DNA from: Gelria sp. Kuro-4
Lineage (GTDB): Bacteria; Bacillota; DTU030; DUMP01
NCBI RefSeq assembly: GCF_019668485.1
Contig: NZ_AP024619.1
Location: 495,001 to 559,000 of the forward strand
Reading direction: 5' to 3'
Length of the DNA: 64,000 bases
The notes under the pieces: generated by a model
Seen by the model: the letters and a program-made list of their open reading frames with translations, nothing else
Told to the model about the DNA's origin: nothing
Database searches by the model: none
In this document: positions 1 to 8,709 of the stretch, piece by piece
Layout: each line of letters starts with the position of its first letter
Numbering within the stretch: the first letter of the stretch is position 1
Program-made: the position numbers and the translations under genes

Positions 1-211
1 CCTTAACCGCAAACAGGAAATTCTCCGGTGTCTCCGCGAGCATCCGGTCGAACATGGCCGCCCGGGGTTGCCCGTAGTAGGTGGCGTTAATCTCGGTGAA
101 AGGAAACTCCTGCGCGTAAAAGGCGAGCCGCTTGGCGCTGGGCAGCCCCGGCGGGTAAAACACCCCTTCCCAGTCTTTATAGTAATAGCCTGAAGTGGCG
201 ATGTAGATCAC
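1..211 (-). CDS. DUF72 (YecE-like) protein, N-terminal part only
   Basis: The reading frame enters from the left edge on the minus strand, so only the first ~70 codons are visible. Translation from a GTG at 211-209 gives IYIATSGYYYKDWEGVFYPP, then a stretch with INATYYGQP. This is the characteristic start of DUF72 (YecE) TIM-barrel proteins, whose biochemical role is not established. A GGAGG at 224-220 lies 8 nt upstream of that GTG and decides the start over the GTG at 220. It is divergent from the aminotransferase that begins at 409. Confidence 0.8.
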   Translation of the reverse strand, partial: MIYIATSGYYYKDWEGVFYPPGLPSAKRLAFYAQEFPFTEINATYYGQPRAAMFDRMLAETPENFLFAVK

Positions 212-408
212 CAGCCGCACCTCCCACTCTTTCCCTCCTGCAGTAATTCGGCATCCACGGCATTCTTCCCTGTAAGTGCGCTTTTTTTCTGATGGCAAGT
301 TATCATCTTAAAGGTCTCCCCGGAAGGAATCCCGGCGCCGGGAGGGCGAATATAGTAGGTAAGGTTGAGTGTGCGCACGTTTTGTGCGAATAAAGGGGGT
401 ACAGTATC

Positions 409-1575
409 TTGCAACTCGCCGACCGCATGACGCCGCTGGCCTCAGCGATTTTCGCCGAGCTCACCCAGCGCAAAAGGGAACTGCAGGCGGCCGGGCGCCC
501 GGTTTTCGACTTTTCCGTGGGTTCGCCCGACCGGGCGCCGGCCCTGCACGTCCGCCGGGCGCTGGCTGAAGCGGCCCTGGATCCGGCCAGTTACCGGTAC
601 GCCATCAAAGATGAACCCGAGCTCCTGGCGGCCGCCGCTGCCTGGTATAGAAGGCGTTTCGCCGTAGAACTCGACCCGGCGACGGAAATCATTTCTCTGC
701 TCGGCTCGCAGGACGGCCTGGCCCACCTGGCACTGGCCCTCATCAACCCGGGCGACACGGTGCTGGTTCCCGACCCGGGTTACCCGGTGTTCAGCGAGGG
801 ACCGCTTTTGGCCGAAGCCCGCTTGGTACGCCTGCCCCTCCTGCCGGAGAACGACTACCTGGTTGACTTTGCAGCCATCGACCCGGAGGAGGCGCGGCGC
901 GCCAAACTGATGATCGTCTCTTACCCCAACAACCCCACCACCGCCCTGGCCCCACCCGCGTTTTACCGGGATCTCATCGCCTTCGCCAAGGAGTACGACA
1001 TCCTGGTTCTGCACGATAACGCGTACTGTGAGCTCACCTTCGACGGCCGCCGTACAGAGAGCTTTCTCTCTTACCCGGGCGCCAAAGAGGTCGGCATTGA
1101 GTTCAACTCTCTCTCCAAGACCTATGGTCTGGCCGGGGCCCGCATCGGCTTCGCCTTGGGCAACCGGGACATGATCGCCGCCCTGGCCGCCCTCAAGGCA
1201 CACGTGGACTACGGGATGTTCATCCCCATCCAAAGGGCCGCCTGCGCGGCTTTAAACGGCCCGCAGGATGAGGTGGCTGCGACGCGCGCCGCCTATGAGC
1301 GCCGGCGGGACCTCTTGGTGGAGGGACTCGCCGCCTTAGGCTGGGCGGTGCCGAAACCACCAGGCACCATGTTCGTCTGGGCGCCCATTCCGGAGCGCTT
1401 TTCCTCCTCGAGGGAGTTTACCCTGGAGCTCATGGAAAAAAGCGGGGTTATCGTGGTGCCAGGCGCCGCTTTCGGCCCCGCCGGCGACCGGCACGTGCGC
1501 CTCGCCCTGGTACAGCCGGAGGATACGATCCGGGACGCTCTCACCAGCCTCAAGGCAAGCCGCCTTTTCAGTTAA
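409..1575 (+). CDS. class I/II PLP-dependent aminotransferase
   Basis: A 388-residue fold-type I aminotransferase. PLP-site signatures are visible: the SYPNNPT motif, the HDNAYCELTF strand, and SLSKTYGLAGARIG, whose lysine (about residue 237) should form the Schiff base with PLP. Overall the protein most resembles the LL-diaminopimelate/aspartate aminotransferase-like branch (DapL/AspC-like), but the substrate cannot be fixed from sequence. The start is a TTG with a GGGGGT ribosome-binding site 8 nt upstream; no ATG fits better. It is followed by an MtnX-like phosphatase about 100 nt downstream on the same strand, so cotranscription is possible. Confidence 0.85.
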   Translation: MQLADRMTPLASAIFAELTQRKRELQAAGRPVFDFSVGSPDRAPALHVRRALAEAALDPASYRYAIKDEPELLAAAAAWYRRRFAVELDPATEIISLLGSQDGLAHLALALINPGDTVLVPDPGYPVFSEGPLLAEARLVRLPLLPENDYLVDFAAIDPEEARRAKLMIVSYPNNPTTALAPPAFYRDLIAFAKEYDILVLHDNAYCELTFDGRRTESFLSYPGAKEVGIEFNSLSKTYGLAGARIGFALGNRDMIAALAALKAHVDYGMFIPIQRAACAALNGPQDEVAATRAAYERRRDLLVEGLAALGWAVPKPPGTMFVWAPIPERFSSSREFTLELMEKSGVIVVPGAAFGPAGDRHVRLALVQPEDTIRDALTSLKASRLFS

Positions 1576-1679
1576 ACTTCCATGCTGCCAGGGCGGTACC
1601 GGGGGGAAAAGCTTCTCAGCCCCTCGGACCGGTCCCATTTCACGCTGAAATCGGCCGAGAACGTACTGGAGGTTATCGC

Positions 1680-2375
1680 GTGGCAAAATGGGCTTTGGTT
1701 TCTGACTTTGACGGTACGGCCAGCCTTACCGACGTGGGCGACGCCATCGTACGTACCTACGCCGGACCTAAAGCCTGGCGGGAGGTGGACGGCGCCATTC
1801 GTCGGGGCGAACTCACCACCAAGGGCGCCTATGAGGTGGTGTACGACCGCATCCGGGTGAGCGCTGCAGAGCTGGGGGAGTTCGTCCTGCGCTTTCCGCT
1901 TGACCCCCACTTTGCAGCCGCCGCCGAGCTCTTTGCCCGTTACGGACTACCGGCCGTCATCGTGAGCGACGGCTTCGACTTTTACATCGACCGCCTGCTG
2001 GCGCGCGCCGCGCTCACCTGGCTGCCCCGCTTCTGTAACCACCTGGAAATTGCCGGCACCCGGCCCCAGGTGTCCTTCCCCTATCACGGCGCCCTGGCCT
2101 GTCACCGCTGCGCCAACTGCAAAACCTACCACTTGGAACGGCTTAAGGCCCAGGGCTACAGCATCGTCTACCTGGGCGACGGCCATACCGACCGCTGCGC
2201 CGCCCGGCAGGCAGACCTGGTGTTCGCCAAAGGGTACCTGGCTTCCTTCCTGGCCCAACGGGGCGTCCCCTTTCATCCCTTCCAGCACTTCGCCGACACC
2301 CTGCCCCGCCTGCGGGCCCTTTTGACCTGGAGCAAGGAGTCACCCGCCGACGGCGCCTGCGCCACCGGGGAATAA
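1680..2375 (+). CDS. MtnX-like HAD-IB phosphatase
   Basis: A 231-residue haloacid-dehalogenase phosphatase. The nucleophile motif is near the N terminus (SDFDGTAS, first Asp nucleophile and second Asp acid/base). A VIVSDGFDFYI motif II and a YLGDGHTDRCAA motif IV follow. The CHRCANC cysteine cluster near residue 140 is typical of the family that includes 2-hydroxy-3-keto-5-methylthiopentenyl-1-phosphate phosphatase (MtnX) and related phosphatases. The GTG start has a GGAGG about 8 nt upstream. No other methionine-salvage gene is nearby, so the MtnX reaction itself is only a family-level guess. Confidence 0.8.
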   Translation: MAKWALVSDFDGTASLTDVGDAIVRTYAGPKAWREVDGAIRRGELTTKGAYEVVYDRIRVSAAELGEFVLRFPLDPHFAAAAELFARYGLPAVIVSDGFDFYIDRLLARAALTWLPRFCNHLEIAGTRPQVSFPYHGALACHRCANCKTYHLERLKAQGYSIVYLGDGHTDRCAARQADLVFAKGYLASFLAQRGVPFHPFQHFADTLPRLRALLTWSKESPADGACATGE

Positions 2376-2380
2376 AAAAG

Positions 2381-2406
2381 GCCCGGGAGTCATTGTTCTC
2401 CCGGGC
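2381..2406. terminator. bidirectional intrinsic terminator
   Basis: A perfect 9-bp stem GCCCGGGAG/CTCCCGGGC with an 8-nt loop lies between convergent genes. An A-run precedes it (serving the minus strand) and a short T-rich run follows, so it can end both the phosphatase gene and the PepSY gene. Confidence 0.8.
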
Positions 2407-2416
2407 CGCAGTTTCT

Positions 2417-3358
2417 TTACCCGATATACACCCTCAGGTGCTGCAGTACCTTACCGTCAGCTGCACTCAGTACGAAAATGTGCCAGCAGGTCGGCTGCTC
2501 TTTTTCGTAGAGGGTGACTACCCATTTTCCCTGGCCCCCAGCGGTATCGAGCCGGGCGTTCGCGACTTCGGCCGGAACGCCCAGCTGCTCCTTCGCCAGG
2601 GCCACAGCGCGGTCCTGACTCAGGGGGACGGGCGCTGGGTTCTCGGTTCCGCTGTGGGCCAGGACGCTGCCGGTGTGCGCATCAATGTAGAACACATCGC
2701 TGTTGGGGATGCCCAGGCCGCTGCGGCTGAGCTTCACCTGCCAAACCAGTTTCCCGCGGTAGGTGGTAAGGGCGGCGGCATCCACTTGGGCCGGGTAGGA
2801 CACCTGAGCTCGGGCAATGGCCACGGCTGCGGCCCGGCTGAGGAGCACCGGCTCTTCATCCGCAGGCGGCGTGTTCCGACCGATGAGCTTGCCGGTGAAA
2901 GCATCCAGCGTCACCTGGTAGCGAGACCCGGAGCGCGCCAGGGTCACCTCCCAGGTGAGGGTATCCGGTGTAAGAACCAGGCCGGCCGAGAGCGGGTGAT
3001 ACCCGTAGCCGGCGAAGTTCTTGGCCAGGGTGAGCGCCTGGGCCTTGGAGATGGCGGCCGGCTTCAGTTTGCCGGCATCCAGCCAGCCCCACTCCACCGC
3101 CCGGCCGCTGCCGTCCACGGCGATATACACCCGGTCCTCGGGCCGGGCGCCTTCCTGGCGCAGCGATACGGTCCAGCGGTCGGAGCCGGTTACGTGCGAG
3201 GTAGCGGCAACTTCGGTGGGCCGGGCCACCTCTTTTTGGGCGACCTCAATGGCAGCGCTCCGGGAGAGCGCTCGGGCCGGCGCGGCCGCCACAGCGAGTC
3301 CGGAAAGAAGCAGCAGGCTGACGAGCAATGAGACGGTGGCTGTGATCCGTCGTATCAT
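2417..3358 (-). CDS. exported PepSY-domain protein
   Basis: A 313-residue protein read from an ATG at 3358 with AAGGAGG upstream; the open frame extends further upstream but without a ribosome-binding site. The N terminus (MIRRITATVSLLVSLLLLSG, ending AVAAAPA) is a signal peptide. The rest shows three or more PepSY-like repeats of the pattern SRxxAxxIAxxxV...W.V.L...G.....YIDAxTGxVL. PepSY domains often act as inhibitors or chaperones of secreted peptidases, but many stand-alone proteins like this have no assigned role. It is probably exported or membrane anchored. Confidence 0.8.
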   Translation of the reverse strand: MIRRITATVSLLVSLLLLSGLAVAAAPARALSRSAAIEVAQKEVARPTEVAATSHVTGSDRWTVSLRQEGARPEDRVYIAVDGSGRAVEWGWLDAGKLKPAAISKAQALTLAKNFAGYGYHPLSAGLVLTPDTLTWEVTLARSGSRYQVTLDAFTGKLIGRNTPPADEEPVLLSRAAAVAIARAQVSYPAQVDAAALTTYRGKLVWQVKLSRSGLGIPNSDVFYIDAHTGSVLAHSGTENPAPVPLSQDRAVALAKEQLGVPAEVANARLDTAGGQGKWVVTLYEKEQPTCWHIFVLSAADGKVLQHLRVYIG

Positions 3359-3542
3359 GGTAAACCTCCTTGGCTTATGGTGCGGCCCCAGAGCGTTCTT
3401 CCGCTCGGCCGCTCGTATCCTATAGACGCCGGCTTGTCCGAAAAAGTTGCTGGTACTTTCTGGTCCCGCCGCCACCCCTTCCCGTAAACAAAAACAAGCG
3501 CACCCTGTATGGGATGCGCTCACCACAGGCTGTCTGGGTAGG

Positions 3543-4061
3543 TTAACGGTCAAAGTAGATGTTCTTACCCGTTCCCGAGATCGGGATACCCACCACGATT
3601 TCTCCGCTCAGGAGCCCCAGCCGCCGTGCCGCCACACCGATCCGGTACATGATGCGGTTGTCGGCGTTAAGAAGGCTGGCCGTTTTGGCGGCGGAGCCCA
3701 GGGCGATGCCCAGGTCCAGGAGGCGCCAGGCGCACATGGGACCGGCGAATTCGGGTCCTTCGTGGAGCTTGGCCAGCTCCGCGCAAGAGGGGTAGCCGCA
3801 GGCGCCGCAGTTCAGCCCGGCCACCTGGGGCCGGTCGAGCGACAGGAGCAACACCGCATCCGAGCGGCGCACGTTCTCGCCGTCACGGTCAAAGTTCTTC
3901 TTCCCGCTCTCTTTCCCGTAGGCGACCATGGCATCCGCCAGCCGGGCCAGATCGCCCCCTTCGAGGATTCTCATCCCCACGTAGTCCTTACCCCCGGCCT
4001 TGGGCGCGGTGCGCGCCGCGAGGGCCATCAGTTCCGCCACCAGGTGCATGGCTTCCGACAT
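3543..4061 (-). CDS. DUF2148 ferredoxin-like domain protein
   Basis: A 172-residue protein starting at an ATG with AAAGGAGG upstream. It contains a cysteine cluster GLNCGACGYPSCAEL plus a further Cys (GPMCAW), typical of the DUF2148 family, which is thought to bind an Fe-S cluster. Function is unknown. It lies 13 nt downstream of the GDSL hydrolase stop on the same strand, so the two form an operon. Confidence 0.8.
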   Translation of the reverse strand: MSEAMHLVAELMALAARTAPKAGGKDYVGMRILEGGDLARLADAMVAYGKESGKKNFDRDGENVRRSDAVLLLSLDRPQVAGLNCGACGYPSCAELAKLHEGPEFAGPMCAWRLLDLGIALGSAAKTASLLNADNRIMYRIGVAARRLGLLSGEIVVGIPISGTGKNIYFDR

Positions 4062-4074
4062 CTTGCTTCCTCCT

Positions 4075-4662
4075 TTACGCTTTACCTTTCTGCGCTTCGC
4101 TGGAGCCGAACCCCAGGCCGGCCAACACCTCGGCCGCCGCCTGCCCCATGCGCCGGTACCCTTCCCTGGTAGGATGGACACCGTCGACGGTGAGCTGGGA
4201 GTGGATCCGGCCCGTGGCCGGGTCGAGAAGCGGCGTAAAAAAGTCGATGAGCGTCCAGCCGCGCCGCGGGGCTTCTTCCTTGAGCCAGGCCCGCTGGCGC
4301 TTGAGCCGCTCTTCCGCCGCCGGATCGTCCAGGGCCGGCGGCAGCCCGAAGACCACCTGCGCGCCGACCTCCTCGACCGCCGCAGCCAGGGCGAGCAGGC
4401 TGGTCTCGGTCTCCGCCCAGCGCACGCCGCCGCGCAGGGCGTCGTTGCTGCCGGCCAGGATCACCACGCAGGCCGGCTGAAGGCTGAGCACGTCCTCTTT
4501 AACCCGGGCCACCATATCGAAGCTGGCCTCGCCGTTGACACCCCGGTTCACGATCGGCCGCCCCAGGAGCGCCTCGGCCTCCGCCACCCAGGAGCTGCCC
4601 GGGCTGTAAGGGAAGCCGAAGGTGAGCGAATCGCCGAGAGCGACAATGACGCCTTCCGCCAA
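4075..4662 (-). CDS. SGNH/GDSL-family hydrolase
   Basis: A 195-residue esterase/lipase-type SGNH hydrolase. The four blocks are visible: ALGDSLTFG (nucleophile Ser), the Gly of NRGVNG, the Asn of LAGSND, and DGVHPT carrying the Asp/His pair. I take the TTG at 4662 as start because an AGGAGG lies exactly 7 nt upstream; the ATG 36 nt further upstream lacks a site. There is no signal peptide, so it probably acts in the cytoplasm as a thioesterase, lysophospholipase or deacylase. It is the first gene of a two-gene operon with DUF2148. Confidence 0.85.
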   Translation of the reverse strand: MAEGVIVALGDSLTFGFPYSPGSSWVAEAEALLGRPIVNRGVNGEASFDMVARVKEDVLSLQPACVVILAGSNDALRGGVRWAETETSLLALAAAVEEVGAQVVFGLPPALDDPAAEERLKRQRAWLKEEAPRRGWTLIDFFTPLLDPATGRIHSQLTVDGVHPTREGYRRMGQAAAEVLAGLGFGSSEAQKGKA

Positions 4663-4810
4663 GCTGCTCCCTCCTGTTCCCGTATTCACTTGGTGCAAAG
4701 AGGCGCTGTTGCCTCATTTTTCCCTTATCATACCCCAGGGGGCGGCAAACCGCAAGCACACTACCCGGCCCGGGTAACCGGAAGCGAGGCGCCGGCCCGC
4801 CGGTAAGGCT

Positions 4811-4838
4811 TTCCCTGGGGCCGCCGCGGCAGTATAAT
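4811..4838 (+). promoter_or_regulatory. putative promoter for lysE-like gene
   Basis: A perfect -10 TATAAT at 4833-4838 lies 50 nt before the LysE-type gene. The -35 is poor (TTCCCT, 16-nt spacing), so activity depends mainly on the -10. Confidence 0.45.
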
Positions 4839-4887
4839 AAAGCTGTGGTCCGACATTGACGGCCGCATCACGGAAGGAGGAAAGGGC

Positions 4888-5529
4888 GTGCTCAAGTTGC
4901 TCCTCAGCGGGGCCCTGCTGGGCCTTTCCATCGCCGCTCCTTTGGGACCGGTGAACATTCAGCAGATCCGGCAGGGGCTGGCCGGCGGCTTCTGGCCGTC
5001 GTTTGTGGTGGCCCTGGGGGCGGTTACCGCCGACACGTTTTATTTTTCGCTCGTTGCCTTCGGCCTGGCCCCTTTCGTCTTCCGCTTTCCAGTGGTTAAA
5101 ACAGCCCTCTGGGCGGCGGGCACGCTCTTACTCCTGCACCTGGCCTTCAGCAGCCTGCGTGGCGCGCGCCGGCTGGACTTACGCCCCTCTGAGCAGGCCC
5201 TGAGCCGCCGTGGCGCTTATTTCAGCGGCCTTTATATCTGCCTGACCAATCCGATGTCCATCCTCCTTTGGAGTTCCATCGGTACCGCCGCCTTCGCCAG
5301 TGCCGGCCTGGCTGCCGAGGTTGAACCCTCAGCGGAACTCTTTACGCTTTACTTTGGGGTGCTGGCCGGCATCCTCTCCTGGGCCACCGGGCTTTCGCTC
5401 CTCCTGGCCTGGGGCCGCCGCTTCGTCACACCTGCCGCCTTCCGTTTTATCAACCTGGCCTGCGGCCTGGTCCTGGCGGGCTTCGCCCTGCACTTCGGCC
5501 GGCAGGCCCTGCGTTCGCTGGGATTTTGA
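4888..5529 (+). CDS. LysE family translocator
   Basis: A 213-residue integral membrane protein with about six hydrophobic segments. It opens with the family signature GALLGLSIAAPLGPVNIQQI, as in LysE/RhtB amino-acid exporters. LTNPMSILLWSS matches the conserved NPK/P motif in the middle of the family. It should export an amino acid or a similar small solute; the substrate is unknown. The start GTG has GGAAGGAGG just upstream. The stop lies 19 nt before the MFS gene, so both are probably expressed together as an export pair. Confidence 0.85.
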   Translation: MLKLLLSGALLGLSIAAPLGPVNIQQIRQGLAGGFWPSFVVALGAVTADTFYFSLVAFGLAPFVFRFPVVKTALWAAGTLLLLHLAFSSLRGARRLDLRPSEQALSRRGAYFSGLYICLTNPMSILLWSSIGTAAFASAGLAAEVEPSAELFTLYFGVLAGILSWATGLSLLLAWGRRFVTPAAFRFINLACGLVLAGFALHFGRQALRSLGF

Positions 5530-5548
5530 CAAAGAAAGGGGCTCCTTT

Positions 5549-6997
5549 ATGCCGGAAACACTTGAGATGCGCGGGGTGCGCCGCGATCGCTGGTACATAC
5601 TGGCCGCCGTTCTGGCCGGCACCATCATGGGTCCGGTGGATGGCAGCGTAGTGAACATCGCGCTGCCCACCATCGCCACCATCTTCGGCGCCGACCTGGG
5701 CCTGGTGGCCTGGGTCTCCATGTCGTATCTTCTGGTCGCCAGCAGCCTGCTCCTCACCTACGGCCGCCTGGGAGACATGTACGGCTACCGCCCTGTTTAC
5801 CTGACGGGACTCATGGCCTTCGTGCTAACCTCCGCCCTGTGCGGGCTTTCCTGGAACATCCACGCCCTCATCTTTTTCCGGGCCCTGCAGGCGGTGGGCG
5901 CCGGCATGACCTTGGCCGTGGCGCCGGCCATTATCACCCATGCCTTTCCGGCCAGCGAGCGCGGCCGCGCCCTCGGCATCAACGCCATGAGCGTAGCCGT
6001 GGGCTTGGCGCTGGGCCCCAGCCTGGGCGGGTTCCTGGTGGACGCTGTAGGCTGGCGCTCTATCTTTTACATCAACCTGCCCATCGGTTTAGTCGCCTTT
6101 TACTTCGGCTGGCGGCTGATTCCGCGCCACCCCGGTCAGCGCGGGCAGGCGTTTGACCTTACCGGTGCGGCCCTAGCTTTTTTTGCCCTCACCGGCATCC
6201 TGGTGGCCGTGAGCCGCGGGCAGACCTGGGGCTGGCTCTCCCCCTTCGTTTTGGGCTCCTTGGGGGCGGGCCTGGTTTTTCTTGTCCTTTTCCTTTACAC
6301 GGAACAGCGCGTACCCCAGCCCATGCTTAACCTGGGCCTCTTTTCCAACCGTCTCTTCAGCGCCGCCAACCTGGCCGCCCTGTGCAACTTCAGCGCGCAG
6401 TACGTGATGCTGTTTCTGACACCCTTTTACCTGCAGAACCTCCTTAACTACTCACCACGGGCCGCCGGCGTGGTTATGACGGCGTTTCCCCTGGTAACCC
6501 TGTTCGTTGCCCCGGTGAGCGGCACCCTCTCCGACCGTTTCGGCACCCGCCTCCTCAGTACCATGGGGGCCGCCATCTGTACCTTGGCCCTCTGGTTTAT
6601 GCGCGGGCTGGGGCCGGGCCTCTCCGGCCGCGACGTAGCCTGGCGCCTGGCTATCTTCGGGCTGGGCACCGGCCTCTTCCAGTCGCCCAACAACAGCGCC
6701 GTCATGGGCAGCGTCACCCGTAGCCACCTGGGAATCGCCTCGGGTACCTTGGCCACGGTGCGCAACGTGGGCATGGTGCTCGGAATCGCTCTGGCCCAGT
6801 CGTCTTTCGCCGGCGCCCTGGTTTACCACCTGGCCCGGCTGGCCGGCACCCTGAGCGGGCAGGTCCTGCAGCAGGCGGCCTACGCTGCGGCGCTGCACTC
6901 CGCCTACCTGGTGGGTGCGGCCGTCTCCCTGGCGGGTACGCTGGCTTCCTGGACCCGGCCGGGAGGGCGGCAGGCGGCGGCACAGGAGACCCTCTGA
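5549..6997 (+). CDS. MFS transporter, DHA2 (EmrB/QacA) type
   Basis: A 482-residue, 14-segment-type drug:H+ antiporter. GPVDGSVVNIALPTIA near the N terminus is motif D1, and YGRLGDMYGYRPVY is motif A in the loop between helices 2 and 3. GLALGPSLGGFLVD is the motif C antiporter signature. The ATG start at 5549 follows AAAGAAAGGGGC. Typical substrates are lipophilic cations or metabolites; the real one is unknown. It follows the LysE-like gene in the same transcription unit. Confidence 0.85.
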   Translation: MPETLEMRGVRRDRWYILAAVLAGTIMGPVDGSVVNIALPTIATIFGADLGLVAWVSMSYLLVASSLLLTYGRLGDMYGYRPVYLTGLMAFVLTSALCGLSWNIHALIFFRALQAVGAGMTLAVAPAIITHAFPASERGRALGINAMSVAVGLALGPSLGGFLVDAVGWRSIFYINLPIGLVAFYFGWRLIPRHPGQRGQAFDLTGAALAFFALTGILVAVSRGQTWGWLSPFVLGSLGAGLVFLVLFLYTEQRVPQPMLNLGLFSNRLFSAANLAALCNFSAQYVMLFLTPFYLQNLLNYSPRAAGVVMTAFPLVTLFVAPVSGTLSDRFGTRLLSTMGAAICTLALWFMRGLGPGLSGRDVAWRLAIFGLGTGLFQSPNNSAVMGSVTRSHLGIASGTLATVRNVGMVLGIALAQSSFAGALVYHLARLAGTLSGQVLQQAAYAAALHSAYLVGAAVSLAGTLASWTRPGGRQAAAQETL

Positions 6998-7027
6998 GGT
7001 GAGAAAGAGGGCGGGGTGGAACCCAAG

Positions 7028-7174
7028 CTAAGCGCCGGTGGCGACAACCTCCCCCTCTTCCAGCGTGAGGCGCAGGCGGGCCCGGCAGTACGGGCAAAGC
7101 ACAACGTCGCCTACCCCTTTGTCCTCGGGAACCTCAAAATCGACGCCGCAAACGGGGCAGGTTACCTCCAGCAC
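7028..7174 (-). CDS. small LysW-like zinc-ribbon protein
   Basis: A 48-residue protein starting at a GTG with AGGAGG 8 nt upstream. It carries two CxxC knuckles, TCPVCGVDFEVPEDKGVGDV then LCPYCRARL, the pattern of LysW-type zinc ribbons. It lacks the C-terminal EDWGE tail used by true LysW amino-carrier proteins (it ends VVATGA). It is therefore a LysW-like zinc ribbon of unknown role rather than a carrier. It lies on the minus strand between two plus-strand transporters. Confidence 0.7.
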   Translation of the reverse strand: MLEVTCPVCGVDFEVPEDKGVGDVVLCPYCRARLRLTLEEGEVVATGA

Positions 7175-7271
7175 TCATGGTCCCTCCTTAGAGAAAACTT
7201 TCTTTGTCTTCATTATACGGCAAATTACCAGGCTGGTCCAACGCAAAAGCGGGCTGAGGAGGCTGAAGAAC

Positions 7272-8693
7272 ATGCTCAAATCGCCGCGCCGGTTGATCCT
7301 GGGCTTTGCCCTGGCCATTCTCATCGTATCCTTCGCGCTTTCCTCCCGCACGCTGGCCGGGCTTTCTCCCAGCGGTATACGCACGTTGGGCCTTTTGGCC
7401 TTTACCGTTATCCTCTGGGCCAGTGAGGCCATTCAGCCGGCGGCCACTTCGCTTTTGGTGTTCGTGCTGTTGCCGCTTCTCGGCATCTTACCCCTTAATG
7501 TTGCCCTGGCCACCCTGGGCACTGAGACGGTGTGGCAGCTCATCGGCATCTACATCATCGCAGGAGCCATCACCAAGTGGCAGCTTGACCGGCGCCTGGC
7601 CTACAACCTGCTCTTTCTCTCCGCCGGCCGGCCGGCCCTGGTAAGCCTGGTCTTTCTCCTCTGCGGCGTCTTTTTCACCTTTCTGGTGCCGGCACCGGTG
7701 GGCAAGGTGGCTCTCCTGCTGCCGCTGGCCGCCCAGAGCCTGGATGTGCTGGGCCTTCCCTCGGGCGGCAACACCGGCCGCGCCACACACTTTGCCCTGG
7801 GCAGCATTTCGCTCTTTGCCGGGGTGGGCCTCCTTACCGGCTGCCCGGCCAGCCTGTACGCCGCCCAGCTCATGGCGCGCGAAGCAGGGGCAACCTGGAC
7901 GTACGGGCGCTGGTTCCTGGTCTTTTTCCCGCCCGTGCTGCTCACCAGCCTGCTTCTCTGGCCGCTGCTCCTGCTCCTTTACCCGCCCGAGGGGCGGGGC
8001 GGCGCGGAAAGGGCGGCCTTTCTTGCCTTCCTCGGCTCTCAGGTCCAGTCCCTGGGGCGGATGAACAGCGCCGAAAAAAAACTGGCCCTCATCTTGGGGC
8101 TTATGATCGGGCTTTGGGCCACGGGCGGCTACCTGCACACCCTCCCGGTGACGCTGGTCTGCTTGATGGCGGCGGCCGCCCTCTTTCTCCCTGGAATTGA
8201 ACTTATTTCCTGGCGGGAGGCGGCAGATTCCATCAGCTGGTCCATCATCCTGGTGTTTTCCGCCGGGCTGGCGCTCACCGGCGGTCTTACCGAGACCGGC
8301 GCCGCTGCCTGGCTGGGGGCACAGCTGGGGCACCTCTTGGGCGGTTTTACCCCGGCGCAGGCAGGGACCGCGGCGTTTCTTTTCCTCGTGATCGTGCGCC
8401 TGGGTTTCACCACACCGACCGCCTACGCGGCGGCGCTGCTGCCGGTGGCGTTTGCAGCCGCGGAAAGCCTGTCGCTTAACCCCGTCTGGCTGGGAGCGCT
8501 TACGGCCGTCGCCGCCCACACTGCTTTTCTCTACCCCATGGAGTCCATGACGCTCATGACGGCCTATGCTGCCAGTTCCCTTACGCCCTGCGACGTGCTC
8601 CGCGCCGGCGGTGCCTCCACCCTGCTGGCGGGTGCCGTCACCCTGCTGGCCGCCTATCTTTACTGGCCGCTTCTCGGCCTGGCCATTAAATGA
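7272..8693 (+). CDS. DASS (SLC13/CitT-type) anion:sodium symporter
   Basis: A 473-residue, strongly hydrophobic protein with 11-13 membrane segments. It belongs to the divalent anion:Na+ symporter family: ILWASEAIQPAATSLLVFVL near the N terminus matches the family pattern ILWxTEAIPxxxT. The second half repeats the topology, with LGFTTPTAYAAALLP in the region where family members have the SNT motif. Likely substrates are di- or tricarboxylates or sulfate. The ATG at 7272 is chosen because GAGGAGG lies 9 nt upstream; the open frame continues upstream through the antisense zinc-ribbon gene. Confidence 0.8.
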   Translation: MLKSPRRLILGFALAILIVSFALSSRTLAGLSPSGIRTLGLLAFTVILWASEAIQPAATSLLVFVLLPLLGILPLNVALATLGTETVWQLIGIYIIAGAITKWQLDRRLAYNLLFLSAGRPALVSLVFLLCGVFFTFLVPAPVGKVALLLPLAAQSLDVLGLPSGGNTGRATHFALGSISLFAGVGLLTGCPASLYAAQLMAREAGATWTYGRWFLVFFPPVLLTSLLLWPLLLLLYPPEGRGGAERAAFLAFLGSQVQSLGRMNSAEKKLALILGLMIGLWATGGYLHTLPVTLVCLMAAAALFLPGIELISWREAADSISWSIILVFSAGLALTGGLTETGAAAWLGAQLGHLLGGFTPAQAGTAAFLFLVIVRLGFTTPTAYAAALLPVAFAAAESLSLNPVWLGALTAVAAHTAFLYPMESMTLMTAYAASSLTPCDVLRAGGASTLLAGAVTLLAAYLYWPLLGLAIK

Positions 8694-8709
8694 CCCCCCG
8701 GCCGTCCGC

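Noticed and set aside
332-344. GC-rich palindrome CCCGGCGCCGGG before the first aminotransferase
   Set aside because: Short and fully GC; such palindromes are frequent by chance here, and there is no T-run or known site.
5300-5548. N-terminal extension of the MFS transporter into the lysE-like gene
   Set aside because: The upstream part is the out-of-frame shadow of the lysE-like gene. The ATG at 5549 gives a normal DHA2 start.
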